DNA from: an uncultured Bacteroidaceae bacterium
GTDB lineage: Bacteria > Bacteroidota > Bacteroidia > Bacteroidales > Bacteroidaceae
Assembly (NCBI GenBank): GCA_944320785.1
Contig: CALUIR010000007.1
Coordinates: forward strand, 1 to 64,000
Direction of reading: 5' to 3'
DNA length: 64,000 nucleotides
This document shows, piece after piece, positions 29,238 to 38,188 of the stretch. A program made the translations under genes and the position numbers. The first letter of the stretch is position 1. Every line of letters starts with the position of its first letter. Below the pieces are notes generated by a model that was not told the DNA's origin, ran no database searches, and saw only the letters and a list, made by a program, of their open reading frames with translations.

Positions 29238-29277
29238 AGGAAGCATCCTTGTTTGACAAGGATGCTTCCTTTTTCTT
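29238..29277 (+). terminator. tRNA operon terminator
   Basis: A perfect 14-bp stem (29238-29251 with 29257-29270), a 5-base loop and a T-rich tail directly after the second tRNA. Confidence 0.92.
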
Positions 29278-29481
29278 TGCATCTGTGCCAAGCCGAACAT
29301 ATTTTGCTGAAAATTCCATAGATTCCGATGTGCGGTTTCTGCCGTAACAAAACATGGATTATATCTCCCCGCAATGCACAACAACATTCACTCTGGAGCA
29401 AATGTGCATTGTTCCATGAAAATGTTGTGGGATCTTCGGGGCATACCCCTCCCCTTCCAACGGATTCCTGCTGGGATTGAA

Positions 29482-29520
29482 AAGAAAATCCCTGCCAAAG
29501 GCCGAAGCCCGGCAGGGAAA
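29482..29520 (-). terminator. Terminator of the small HTH gene
   Basis: TCCCTGCC (29489-29496) and GGCAGGGA (29511-29518) pair, with an inner GGGCTTCGGCC-type hairpin on the minus strand and a T-rich tail. It lies just past the stop codon of the minus-strand gene. Confidence 0.75.
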
Positions 29521-29527
29521 ATGCCAC

Positions 29528-29821
29528 TTATGAAGCAACAGGTTCTTCGACAGGTTGTTCTTTGGGGTCTATGTTCAGTTCCTTCAAGATACTCAAAGCC
29601 CGGTCCAAGACCGTGGTATCGTCCAGCATGACCAAGCCGCCGTCAGGCCCCGGCTCTAAATGTATCCCGACGCTTTTCCCTTCCTTGAAATTGTATCCTC
29701 CGAAGAAATTGCGGACGGTGTCCACGCTCATGCCCAACTCATCTGCTATCCTGTGCATGCTTCCTGAAGGTAATGAATCCTTGATTCTGCGGAGTTCATT
29801 AAATGTGATTGTCCTGTTCAT
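29528..29821 (-). CDS. Small helix-turn-helix DNA-binding protein
   Basis: A 97-residue protein. Residues about 8-42 form an HTH resembling the short DNA-binding proteins of Bacteroidales: LPSGSMHRIADELGMSVDTV is the two-helix core, followed by the aromatic FFGGYNF. A beta-rich stretch (GIHLEPGPDGGLVML) and a helix (TVLDRALSILKEL) follow. It is monocistronic with its own terminator. I know of no assigned role. Chromosome- or RNA-binding regulation is inferred from the HTH only. Confidence 0.7.
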   Translation of the reverse strand: MNRTITFNELRRIKDSLPSGSMHRIADELGMSVDTVRNFFGGYNFKEGKSVGIHLEPGPDGGLVMLDDTTVLDRALSILKELNIDPKEQPVEEPVAS

Positions 29822-29991
29822 GATATAGTAATTTATGGGTTAAAGACTCATTATCTGATTCACGGTCTAAACTTAGGCAATAAAATTGATAAAAACAACT
29901 TTTACTGATAAAAAATCAGATAAACGGCAAAAGTTTCCTCCTTCTGAAGCATTCCGGCACTTTTCTGAATCGTGGAAAGCCGGAAAATGCA

Positions 29992-30660
29992 TTAATCCAC
30001 AAATGCCATGGCAATGATGAACAGGTAAATCAAAGCCAACGCTGCCACGACCCATCGCGTGTCCTTCCATGAATAGATGCCCTTGGTGGTAAGAGGCTCT
30101 GCAAAAAGCTTTCTCCGCAAAAGCAGATAAGCCCAATAAACGCCCCATCCCACAAGCATTCCCAAAAGAATGCCGCAAAGGATGTCGCCGGGAAAGTGGA
30201 CTCCTAGATAAATGCGGGAATAACAATGAAGCAACGCCCACAACACCATTGCACCCGTGACAATTTTCTGCCGGAACAGCAAAGCCAAGAACGTCACAAG
30301 CCCGAAAGAGTTGGCGGCATGGCTGGACAGGAAACCGTACTTCCCTCCCCGGTAGCCATTCACGATATCCACCAAGCCCATGATTTCCGGATCGTGCGTA
30401 GGACGAAAACGATGGAAGAACGGCTTGAAAAAACCAGAAGATATGCGGTCAGCCAACAGCACGACAACCGCCAGCATCACGAACACCAGAAGAGTTTCCC
30501 GCCATGCATTGTTTTTGATGACCACATACAACAAGGCCACAATCAACGGAATCCATACGAGCGTACCGGTATGTATCCACATGAAATTGTCCCAGAATGG
30601 CGAATCGCTGCCGTTCATCGCCAGCAGAAGTTCTTTGTCAAAACGGATAAGCTCGTCCAT
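29992..30660 (-). CDS. PAP2-family membrane phosphatase
   Basis: A 222-residue integral membrane protein with about six helices. The three phosphatase motifs are present: K-x6-RP as KPFFHRFRP, SSHAAN in place of the usual PSGH, and SRIYLGVHFPGD with the catalytic His and Asp. The family removes phosphate from lipid phosphates such as undecaprenyl pyrophosphate or lipid A. It lies 25 bases after batE on the same strand, so it may be the last gene of the bat operon. The substrate cannot be told from sequence. Confidence 0.88.
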   Translation of the reverse strand: MDELIRFDKELLLAMNGSDSPFWDNFMWIHTGTLVWIPLIVALLYVVIKNNAWRETLLVFVMLAVVVLLADRISSGFFKPFFHRFRPTHDPEIMGLVDIVNGYRGGKYGFLSSHAANSFGLVTFLALLFRQKIVTGAMVLWALLHCYSRIYLGVHFPGDILCGILLGMLVGWGVYWAYLLLRRKLFAEPLTTKGIYSWKDTRWVVAALALIYLFIIAMAFVD

Positions 30661-30685
30661 ATATGTGCAATGGTTTTAAATGGTT

Positions 30686-31513
30686 TTAAATGATTTCGAT
30701 GGCCGATGACGGAATCCAGCCCACATTCCCGTCCTCCAGTGCCACTTCTTTCCAACCCTTCATGGAATTGTCTTTGATGAACACCTTGTGTCCTTCGTGA
30801 AGGATAAACAAGTCCGTGCCACCTTCCGTAGGCGTGCTTTTGGCCGTGATGCTGGGAGCAGTCACAATCGCGCTTCCACGATTTACCAAAACATCTTTTT
30901 GCTGGAAAGCAAACACATTGGATGCCACTGTGATTCCTAAAAATGCAAGGGCAGCTGAGAAACCAAGTTTCTTCAATAGCATGCGTTTCCCGAACAAAAA
31001 AAGAGCAAATGAAATAAGGAACAACACAAAAGTTGCGACTGCCCATTTTCCCCACGTGTCGGCATTGGCAAGGTTACGCACAGCCTTTACCCACGTCACC
31101 AAGAAAATCTCGCTTATGGGCGTCACTTTGTCCACCGTTTTGCTGCGCGCCATCTCTAAGTTGAAACGGATGTCGCCATCCCCAGGGCGGAGCAGCAAAG
31201 CCCGTTCATAATTCAATATGGCTCTGGCTATGTTTTCCGTCTTGTAATAACTGTTCCCCAAGTTGTAATAAACTTCTGCGGCTTCGCCTTGTTCCTGCAA
31301 CAGGTCTTCATAATACCGGATGGCTGTCACAAAGTCATTGCGCATGTAAGCACTGTCGGCCATGCCTTTCGTCACATGGATGCTTTCCGCCGACTCAGCA
31401 ATGACTGGCTGCGCCGCTGCAACGGCGTGATTGCCTTCCGTCAAGGAATCCGCTTGGGCATGCGCACCCACGCAACACATTGCCGCTATCATCCACAATA
31501 CGATTTTCTTCAT
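30686..31513 (-). CDS. batE: BatE, TPR and SH3-like membrane protein
   Basis: A 275-residue protein with a signal peptide (cut after GAHAQ). TPR repeats lie at about residues 45-120 (AEVYYNLGNSYYKTENIARA), then two membrane helices (about 150-200), and a C-terminal bacterial SH3-like domain (HKVFIKDNSMKGWKEVALED ... VGWIPSS). This matches BatE of the Bacteroides aerotolerance operon. The start at 31513 is chosen because it begins the signal peptide; an ATG at 31528 is also possible. Its stop lies 25 bases before the PAP2 gene. Confidence 0.85.
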   Translation of the reverse strand: MKKIVLWMIAAMCCVGAHAQADSLTEGNHAVAAAQPVIAESAESIHVTKGMADSAYMRNDFVTAIRYYEDLLQEQGEAAEVYYNLGNSYYKTENIARAILNYERALLLRPGDGDIRFNLEMARSKTVDKVTPISEIFLVTWVKAVRNLANADTWGKWAVATFVLFLISFALFLFGKRMLLKKLGFSAALAFLGITVASNVFAFQQKDVLVNRGSAIVTAPSITAKSTPTEGGTDLFILHEGHKVFIKDNSMKGWKEVALEDGNVGWIPSSAIEII

Positions 31514-31531
31514 TGCAAATAACCTCATAGT

Positions 31532-33376
31532 TTAACGCTTGATTGTATTTTCCATTTTACTGATTACATTCACTGCCAGCGTGTACACATTATCCATGGC
31601 CGCGCTTTCATCACCCGGCGCATAACGGGCAAACTCGCATTGGTTAAGCGTGTCGATGAACTCTTTCGTCAGTTCCTCTCCTACACCGTATTGCGACAGT
31701 TCATGCTCGATGTTGTCTTTCGACAGCCGGGAGACCGGGATGTTCAATTTGTCGCTGATGTATCCCCACAAAGCTTTCAGCACTTCATCATAGAACTCGC
31801 CTTTTTGGTTGGAGGCCAGCAGGCGGGCTGCCTGCTTCATGCGCTTGGCGGCCACTTTGTTGGCTTTTTTTGTCCGCACCTTTGCCATGTTCGCATTCTC
31901 TTTCACCTGCTTGCGGTAAACGGCCACAAAAGCAATGAACAGGCATAACGGCACGATGTACCACAACCAATAGGCAAGCGAACCGGCAAAGAAATGGCCT
32001 TTCGGCGCAAAGCGCGCCTCGCCTGTCTTGATGAAACGGATGTCTGTGCCGATGACCTTCAAGTCTTCTTTGTTCGTGAAGTCGGCCACGACCTGTTCCG
32101 AACTGCCTTCTCCCTTCGCCACGTTCACAGTGTATGACTCGGTTTTCAAAGTCTTGTAAGATTCCGTTTTCAAGTCAAAATAAGAGAACTCCACAGGAGG
32201 TATCGTAAACGTGCCGGCATGGCGCGGTATGGCCAGGTATTCAATGACTTTGTTGCCGGAAAGTCCGTTTGGAACCAACTTTTGCTTGTTGTCTGTTTTG
32301 GGATCGTATATTTCGAAGTCTTTCGGGAAGTCCACTTCCGGGGTGTTGATGAGCTTCATGTTCCCCACGCCGGAAATGACCAGTTTCACCGTCAACGCAT
32401 CGTTAGTTTTCAGTTCTGTGGCATTGATTTCCGAACTGATGGAGAAGTCGCCCACTGCGCCGCTGAATGAAGCCGGTTTGTTGCCGGGAAGCGGTTTCAC
32501 GTCAATCGTGACTTTGGGCGATGTTATCTTCTTTTTCATCTCCACGTAATTTGTGCCGCCATTGAAGAAAGCGTCGAAAGGGTCGATGGATTGGACCGCT
32601 CTTGCAATGGTTGCTTCAAACTCGCAGGAAGGAATTTCCAACTTTCCGGCCTGCTGCGGGAACAATACATGCTGCGTCCACACCAACGTCTTGTAATTCC
32701 GTCCCTTGTAATGCTCCAGTTTGAATGACTTGGTAGAAGGCAATTCCACTTCCTGTGAATGGAATCCCTTGAAATCCGGGGATTTCAAGGTGCCGAAATT
32801 CGTCAGGTTCAGCACGGTGTAAATCTTGTATGTCAACAGGAACGCTTCCTGCTCATAAACGGAAGTCTTGCTGACTGTGGCAAGAATGAACAAGTCATCG
32901 GCAGAAACGGATGACGAATTGGAAGAAGACGCACCGCTTCCTCCTCTTTGGCCTGAGGTCTTGTCCGGCGGAAGCACCCGTATCGTCAATGAATTGGATG
33001 TCACATTCTTGCCTTTGGCCGTGATGCTTGCCCCGGCAATGCGGTAATCCCCTTCTTTTCCCGCCTCCAATATATAAGTATAGGTAATGGATTGGGTAGA
33101 AGTAATCTTTCCATTGATGATGTTCGTGCTGCTCTGCCTCGAACTGCTGGGGCCCATCAAGACATTGAACCCTTCCATGGAAGGTGCGCGGAAGTCCTTC
33201 ACATCATGCGTGTTCACCGTATAAGTCAACCTGAACTGTTCACCGCTGACCACGGCATCCGGCGCATCGGCCTTGAAAGTCACATCCTCTGCAAATGCGG
33301 CAGTGATTCCTGCCATCAAGGCTGCCCACAGCAGGACCAGCCTTCTCATTCCTTTGTATCGTCTTATCTTGTTCAT
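31532..33376 (-). CDS. batD: BatD, oxygen-tolerance membrane protein
   Basis: A 614-residue protein with a signal peptide (ends AAFAED). The extracytoplasmic part (about 25-450) is beta-rich with repeated immunoglobulin-like modules (VVSGEQFRLTYTV, VYEQEAFLLTYKI, TNDALTVKLVISGVGNMKLI), typical of the BatD family. One membrane helix follows (AYWLWYIVPLCLFIAFVAVY) and then a cytoplasmic helical tail. It lies 6 bases from batC, within the same operon. The family is linked to oxygen tolerance in B. fragilis; the mechanism is unknown. Confidence 0.9.
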   Translation of the reverse strand: MNKIRRYKGMRRLVLLWAALMAGITAAFAEDVTFKADAPDAVVSGEQFRLTYTVNTHDVKDFRAPSMEGFNVLMGPSSSRQSSTNIINGKITSTQSITYTYILEAGKEGDYRIAGASITAKGKNVTSNSLTIRVLPPDKTSGQRGGSGASSSNSSSVSADDLFILATVSKTSVYEQEAFLLTYKIYTVLNLTNFGTLKSPDFKGFHSQEVELPSTKSFKLEHYKGRNYKTLVWTQHVLFPQQAGKLEIPSCEFEATIARAVQSIDPFDAFFNGGTNYVEMKKKITSPKVTIDVKPLPGNKPASFSGAVGDFSISSEINATELKTNDALTVKLVISGVGNMKLINTPEVDFPKDFEIYDPKTDNKQKLVPNGLSGNKVIEYLAIPRHAGTFTIPPVEFSYFDLKTESYKTLKTESYTVNVAKGEGSSEQVVADFTNKEDLKVIGTDIRFIKTGEARFAPKGHFFAGSLAYWLWYIVPLCLFIAFVAVYRKQVKENANMAKVRTKKANKVAAKRMKQAARLLASNQKGEFYDEVLKALWGYISDKLNIPVSRLSKDNIEHELSQYGVGEELTKEFIDTLNQCEFARYAPGDESAAMDNVYTLAVNVISKMENTIKR

Positions 33377-33382
33377 ATCCGT

Positions 33383-34096
33383 TTACCAGTCTTTATCCAG
33401 TTTCCGTCCTTGGATACGTTGTTGTTTCTTTACCTTCTCCTGCGTCTCCCGTTCGTCCTGCATGGCGGCGTTCAGCAACTGTTCCGCATTTTCTTTCGAC
33501 ATTTCGTTTTCCTCCTGCGGCTGTTCCTGTTGTTGCTGCTGCTGTTGTTGCTCCTCTTGTTTCTGTTGCTCTTGTTCTTGTTGCTGCTGCTCCTGTTCCT
33601 GCTCTTTCTGTTCTTGCTGCTGGTTGTCTTGGCTCTGCTGCTCCTGTTGCTGGTCTTTCAGCATTTTCTGCGCAAGTGCCAAATTATAGCGTGTCTCATC
33701 GTCCTTGGGATTGTTCCTCAAAGCCTGCTTGTAGGCTTCGATGCATTGGGGGTATTGCTTCCCGGCCTGCAACAAGACACCCATGTTGTGGTATATTTCA
33801 GACAACTTCATTTTGTCCTTTTCTATCCTTGCGGCAGCTTGGTATTGTTCCATCGCATCTTGGAATTTCTGCTGCTGCGACAGCGAATTGCCCAAATTGT
33901 AAATGGCTTCTGTGGATTTTGGATTTATTTCCAATGCTTTCCGATAATCCACTTCTGCTTTTATGAACAAGCTGTCTTCATAAAGCTTGTTGCCGCTGCG
34001 AAGGTAGGAACGTTCGTTCTTCTGTGCAAAAAGGGCAAGCGGGCACACAAGCATCGCCCCTATAGCTCCATATTTAATATAACTGCATCTCATCAT
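33383..34096 (-). CDS. batC: BatC, TPR protein with a Gln/Glu-rich tail
   Basis: A 237-residue protein: a signal peptide (ends LFAQ), three to four TPR units (about 30-150, including AIYNLGNSL and YHNMGVLLQAGK), then a low-complexity stretch of about 60 residues made almost wholly of Q, E and K, and a short conserved basic end. The Q/E tract is typical of BatC and may be a flexible linker or coiled coil. The ATG at 34096 is preferred over a TTG at 34102. The batB stop is 6 bases upstream of the chosen start. Confidence 0.87.
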   Translation of the reverse strand: MMRCSYIKYGAIGAMLVCPLALFAQKNERSYLRSGNKLYEDSLFIKAEVDYRKALEINPKSTEAIYNLGNSLSQQQKFQDAMEQYQAAARIEKDKMKLSEIYHNMGVLLQAGKQYPQCIEAYKQALRNNPKDDETRYNLALAQKMLKDQQQEQQSQDNQQQEQKEQEQEQQQQEQEQQKQEEQQQQQQQQEQPQEENEMSKENAEQLLNAAMQDERETQEKVKKQQRIQGRKLDKDW

Positions 34097-34102
34097 ATTC
34101 AA

Positions 34103-35122
34103 TCAACGGAATAATCTAATATTTTTAAACAACGGGTTCTTGCCTTCCATGACCAGCAGTTCCCCGAACAGAAGAATCAAGGCAATCCACGCAACGACTT
34201 GGAACTGTTCGTTGTATTCACTGTACACCTTGCTCTCCACGTCTGCTTTCGACATTTTGTTCACCTCGCTGTTCAACGCCCTTTGCGCGGAATTGCTGTT
34301 GTCCACCCGGATGTACATGCCATTGCCTGCCTGGGCAATCTCTTGGCACATCTGTTCATTCAGGCGGGTCACAATGACATTGCCGTCTTTGTCTTTGCGG
34401 TAATTGTTGCTTCCTTCCACGGGAATGGGCGCGCCATCCGGCGAACCTATTCCCAACATGAACACGCGGATGCCTTTCTTTGCGGCTTCTTGCGCTGCTT
34501 CCAATGCACCGGCCTCATGGTTTTCGCCATCTGTGATGACCACAATGGCGCGTCCCACTCCTTCTTGCGGCGTAAAACTGCGCATGGCCACATCCAATGC
34601 TTTCCCGATTGCTGTTCCTTGTATGCTTATCAAAGACGGGTCGATGGAGTTCAAAAACATTTTGGCCGACACATAGTCGCTCGTGATAGGCAGTTGCGTG
34701 AATGCATCGCCTGCAAATACAATCAACCCCACTTTGTCGTTCTCAAATTCATCGACCAATCGTGAAATCAATGCCTTGGCTTTCTCCAAACGATTAGGTG
34801 CCACGTCCTGTGCCAGCATGGAATTGGAGATGTCCAATGCAATGACAACTTCCACGCCTTTGCGCTTCACGGTCTCCAGTTTTGAACCGAACTGCGGGCG
34901 GGCCAGCAAGAATGCCATGACACCCAAAGCAAACAATGTCAGCCAAAACTTCACATGGCGGCGGTATATGGAAACACCCGGCATCAGATGCGCCAACAGT
35001 TGCGGGTCACCGTATTTCCGGATATTCCTTTTCCGCCTGTAATTGGAATAAGCATACAGGATGGCCAGCAAAGGCAGCAAAAGCAACAAATACAAATATA
35101 TCGGGTCTGCGAATCGAAACAT
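34103..35122 (-). CDS. batB: BatB, von Willebrand A domain membrane protein
   Basis: A 339-residue inner-membrane protein with two N-terminal helices (YLYLLLLLPLLAILYAY and the FWLTLFALGVMAFLLA region). A VWA domain carries the MIDAS motif DISNSM (about residues 94-99), and a C-terminal helix follows (VVAWIALILLFGELLV). It is related to batA, which is next in the operon; paired VWA proteins beside a MoxR ATPase are thought to act as a metal-dependent chaperone-like complex. The ATG at 35122 is chosen over an in-frame TTG at 35128. Confidence 0.9.
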   Translation of the reverse strand: MFRFADPIYLYLLLLLPLLAILYAYSNYRRKRNIRKYGDPQLLAHLMPGVSIYRRHVKFWLTLFALGVMAFLLARPQFGSKLETVKRKGVEVVIALDISNSMLAQDVAPNRLEKAKALISRLVDEFENDKVGLIVFAGDAFTQLPITSDYVSAKMFLNSIDPSLISIQGTAIGKALDVAMRSFTPQEGVGRAIVVITDGENHEAGALEAAQEAAKKGIRVFMLGIGSPDGAPIPVEGSNNYRKDKDGNVIVTRLNEQMCQEIAQAGNGMYIRVDNSNSAQRALNSEVNKMSKADVESKVYSEYNEQFQVVAWIALILLFGELLVMEGKNPLFKNIRLFR

Positions 35123-35136
35123 AATCAAAAACGTTA

Positions 35137-36135
35137 TTAAGGTATTTTCTTTAAGACAGTATGGCGCAACAACAATTCAGCCAGCACACACAGGAAAGCA
35201 ATCAAGGCAAACAACTGGTATTCTTCCTCACGCTTGCTGAACTCTTTCACATTCAGCTTTGTCTTTTCCAACTTGTCAATTTCCTGATAAATCTCCTCCA
35301 ACTTCGAGTTGCTGGTCGCACGGAAATAGTTGCCGTCCGTGATGCCGGAAATCTGCGTCAATGTGGATTCATCAATCTCTACCGGCACATTCACATATTG
35401 GATGCCCATCGGCGTATGCACCGGATAAGGCGCATTCCCGTTCGTGCCTACGCCAATCGTATAGACACGGATGCCGAAACTTTTCGCGATTTCAGCGGCA
35501 GTCAGCGGGGAAATGTCGCCACGGTTGTTGGAACCATCCGTCAAAAGGATGATGACTTTTGATTTCGCTTTGCTGTCTTTCAAACGTGTTATCGCATTGG
35601 CCAGCCCCATTCCAATGGCTGTGCCGTCCTCTATCAAGCCTTGCATGGCCATGTCGCCCGTTATGCCTTGAAACAAATTCAACAATACCGCATGGTCAAC
35701 TGTCAACGGGCATTGCGTGAAACTTTCCCCGGCAAATATCGTCAGGCCGATATTGTCGTTCGGACGGCCGTTAATGAATTTCGCGGCCACTTCCTTAGCA
35801 GCTTCCAAACGGTTCGGTTGAAGATCCTCGGCCAACATGCTGGTGGACACGTCCACTGCCAGCATGATGTCAATTCCTTCTATTTCCGAATTCTGCCAAC
35901 TGTCGGTCGTCTGAGGACGTGCCAATATCACAATCAACATCGACACAGCCACCATCCGCAACACGAAAGGGAGATGTTGCAAATAGTTTCGGAAACTTTT
36001 CGGCACATACATGTATGCCCTTGTGTCGGACATCTGCAACGAAGGCTCGCTTTTGCTGCGTTTTAAAACATACCACATAATACAAGGTATGAGCAACAGC
36101 AGCAAAAACAAATATTCTTTATTGGCAAATACCAT
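35137..36135 (-). CDS. batA: BatA, von Willebrand A domain membrane protein
   Basis: A 332-residue VWA membrane protein with the same plan as BatB: helices at about 8-24 and 55-72, MIDAS motif DVSTSM (near residue 90), and a C-terminal helix. Its VWA domain includes the TDGSNNRGD strand. The ATG at 36135 precedes the first helix; another ATG lies at 36144. BatB and BatA probably arose by duplication and form a heteromeric complex. Confidence 0.9.
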   Translation of the reverse strand: MVFANKEYLFLLLLLIPCIMWYVLKRSKSEPSLQMSDTRAYMYVPKSFRNYLQHLPFVLRMVAVSMLIVILARPQTTDSWQNSEIEGIDIMLAVDVSTSMLAEDLQPNRLEAAKEVAAKFINGRPNDNIGLTIFAGESFTQCPLTVDHAVLLNLFQGITGDMAMQGLIEDGTAIGMGLANAITRLKDSKAKSKVIILLTDGSNNRGDISPLTAAEIAKSFGIRVYTIGVGTNGNAPYPVHTPMGIQYVNVPVEIDESTLTQISGITDGNYFRATSNSKLEEIYQEIDKLEKTKLNVKEFSKREEEYQLFALIAFLCVLAELLLRHTVLKKIP

Positions 36136-36155
36136 ATCGTGCATCAATTATCGCG

Positions 36156-37262
36156 TTAAAAACATAAATCATAGATATTCATTCCCACATAAACCAGAAT
36201 CAGCACGACCGCAACGCCAGTGATGAAAGCAGCGATGCCCAATCCGGTTTTTGCCCGCTTGGAACGTTTTTCTTCCACTGTGATTTCCGTCGGTTGAGGC
36301 GCCATTCCCGCCGGGACCTCCACTTTCGTCTGATTGATGAAATCAATGGCAGTCACCAGATTCATGTCGTTCTCATTCATTAACGGGTCATACTTGGCAA
36401 ACTTCACCAAATCGGCTGTCATAAACAGGCTTTTCAAGTCGTCAATAGCCTCTTTGTCTTTGGATTCCAACAGCTTGTCAATGATTTCAGAGGAAGTCAT
36501 CTCCAATGCGTTGAAACCGAAACGGTCGCGGATGTAAGTACGAATAGCATCTGTAAGCTCCGTATAATATTCCTTCGAACGTCCTCTCTGCCATATCTTC
36601 TCCCCCTTGATACGTTCTATTTCCTTCATGGCCTGCTCATGAGGAGGAAGTTTGGGTTCCACCTTTATTTTTCGGATAATTGGCTTGTTGTCATTAAAAC
36701 GTATGATCAAGAACACGAACAGCACGGACAGCAAAATGGCCAACACCGACAAACCGATGGAAGGCGCCCAGTCTGACCATGCGAAAGGCGCTTCCATGAT
36801 GTCTTTTTGCCCGAAGAAATGTTCCGGGTGCAGCGTGTCAACCGGGATGGAATAAACCTTCAAAGCCAAAGATTGCGAACGGTACACTTGGCTGTCCACC
36901 CTTACTTCAAAAGGCGGAATGTAGTATAACGCCGAATCAAAAGACGTAACGACATATTCCTGGCTCACGTGCAAACGTTTGCGGTCGTTCAGATATTGCG
37001 TGTCGGGGCGGGCAATGTCCACTACTTCTATTCCCCGCACAATTGTGTCTTGAATCAACGGGAATACAGCCCTCTTGCCGGCATCAAAGCTGGCTTCCAA
37101 TCTGATTCTTGCCTGTTCGCCTATCAGAATCTGCATGGAATCCACCGAAGCATCCACGATGACGGACTGTGCATGAAGCGTTCCCGCAGTCATCAATACG
37201 GCAAGGGCCAGCCCTGCCTTCTTATGCCATTCTGTTTTTCTTATCGTTTTTATTATCCTCAT
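36156..37262 (-). CDS. Bat-operon membrane protein of unknown function
   Basis: A 368-residue protein with a signal peptide (ends TLHAQS), a beta-rich extracytoplasmic domain of about 130 residues that resembles one BatD module (MQILIGEQARIRLEASFD), a membrane helix (about 180-203), a cytoplasmic helical region, and a second helix near the C-terminus (about 340-362). It sits between the DUF58 gene and batA, spaced 5 and 20 bases from its neighbours. It has no bat letter that I know. Similarity to BatD is suggested, not proven. Confidence 0.75.
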   Translation of the reverse strand: MRIIKTIRKTEWHKKAGLALAVLMTAGTLHAQSVIVDASVDSMQILIGEQARIRLEASFDAGKRAVFPLIQDTIVRGIEVVDIARPDTQYLNDRKRLHVSQEYVVTSFDSALYYIPPFEVRVDSQVYRSQSLALKVYSIPVDTLHPEHFFGQKDIMEAPFAWSDWAPSIGLSVLAILLSVLFVFLIIRFNDNKPIIRKIKVEPKLPPHEQAMKEIERIKGEKIWQRGRSKEYYTELTDAIRTYIRDRFGFNALEMTSSEIIDKLLESKDKEAIDDLKSLFMTADLVKFAKYDPLMNENDMNLVTAIDFINQTKVEVPAGMAPQPTEITVEEKRSKRAKTGLGIAAFITGVAVVLILVYVGMNIYDLCF

Positions 37263-37267
37263 TCTTG

Positions 37268-38137
37268 TCAGTTCCTTTTAGCAAACAAGTTCAGCAACGC
37301 TTTCACATAGTCTTGGTCTGTGCGGATAGAGATAGCATCCACGTTGCTTTTGGTGAATGTTTCCTGCAAAGCCGCGCATTGTTTCAACCACCATTCCCTT
37401 TGCGCCTTCCGCACGGCTGCCGATGAAGTGTCAATCCATTGCTCATGCCCTGTTTCGGCATCTTTCACTTTCAGCAAGCCAATGGAAGGCAGATCCTCTA
37501 TCCGGCGGTCATATACTTGGATGGCCACCACGTCATGCTTCCGGTTGGCGATGGTCAAGGCATTGCGGAAGTCTGTTGAATCAATGAAGTCCGACAGGAT
37601 GAAAGCCGTGCAACGTTTCTTCAACACATTCGTCAAGTATTCCACTGCCAAGCGGATGTCGGTGCGGTTGCTGTCGGGATGGAAGTCAATCAGTTCACGG
37701 ATTATATAAAGGATGTGCTTCCTGCCCTTCTTGGGAGGAATGAATTTTTCTATTTTGTCTGAAAAGAACACGACGCCGATTTTGTCATTGTTCTGGATGG
37801 CCGAGAAAGCCAACGTGGCTGCAATCTCCGTCACCATGTCTTTCTTCATCTGCCGCACGGTTCCGAAGTCAAGGCTCGCCGAAACATCCACCAGCAACAT
37901 GACGGTCAATTCACGTTCTTCTTCAAACACTTTGATGTAAGGCTTGTTGAAACGGGCCGTCACGTTCCAGTCAATGTCGCGGATATCATCGCCATATTGG
38001 TACTCTCGCACTTCAGAAAATGCCATGCCTCGTCCTTTGAAGGCGGAATGGTATTGCCCGGCAAAGATGTTGCTCGACAACCCCCTTGTCTTAATTTCTA
38101 TCTGCCGGACCCGCTTGATCAGTTCACTCGCTTCCAT
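37268..38137 (-). CDS. DUF58 protein of the MoxR/Bat cluster
   Basis: A 289-residue cytoplasmic protein of the DUF58 family, which contains a degenerate VWA fold. Visible signatures are the N-terminal GRGMAFSEVREYQYGDDIRDIDW box, whose core GDDIRDIDWN is diagnostic, and the MIDAS-like DVSASLDFG. DUF58 proteins are regularly encoded beside MoxR AAA+ ATPases and are taken as their partners. The ATG at 38137 starts MEASELIKRVRQ, the usual N-terminus. Confidence 0.9.
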   Translation of the reverse strand: MEASELIKRVRQIEIKTRGLSSNIFAGQYHSAFKGRGMAFSEVREYQYGDDIRDIDWNVTARFNKPYIKVFEEERELTVMLLVDVSASLDFGTVRQMKKDMVTEIAATLAFSAIQNNDKIGVVFFSDKIEKFIPPKKGRKHILYIIRELIDFHPDSNRTDIRLAVEYLTNVLKKRCTAFILSDFIDSTDFRNALTIANRKHDVVAIQVYDRRIEDLPSIGLLKVKDAETGHEQWIDTSSAAVRKAQREWWLKQCAALQETFTKSNVDAISIRTDQDYVKALLNLFAKRN

Positions 38138-38188
38138 ACATTCTAATATAATCCATAAAACACCATCGGATGCAGGATGCGGCAAGCA

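Noticed and set aside
29280-29480. A third tRNA or 6S-like RNA after the tRNA pair
   Set aside because: No cloverleaf or long central-bubble hairpin could be drawn. Only the interleaved repeats reported as a finding remain.
33092-34114. A 340-codon plus-strand frame with poly-Leu and poly-Cys runs
   Set aside because: It is the antisense of batC/batD; the runs are the complement of the Gln/Glu tract.
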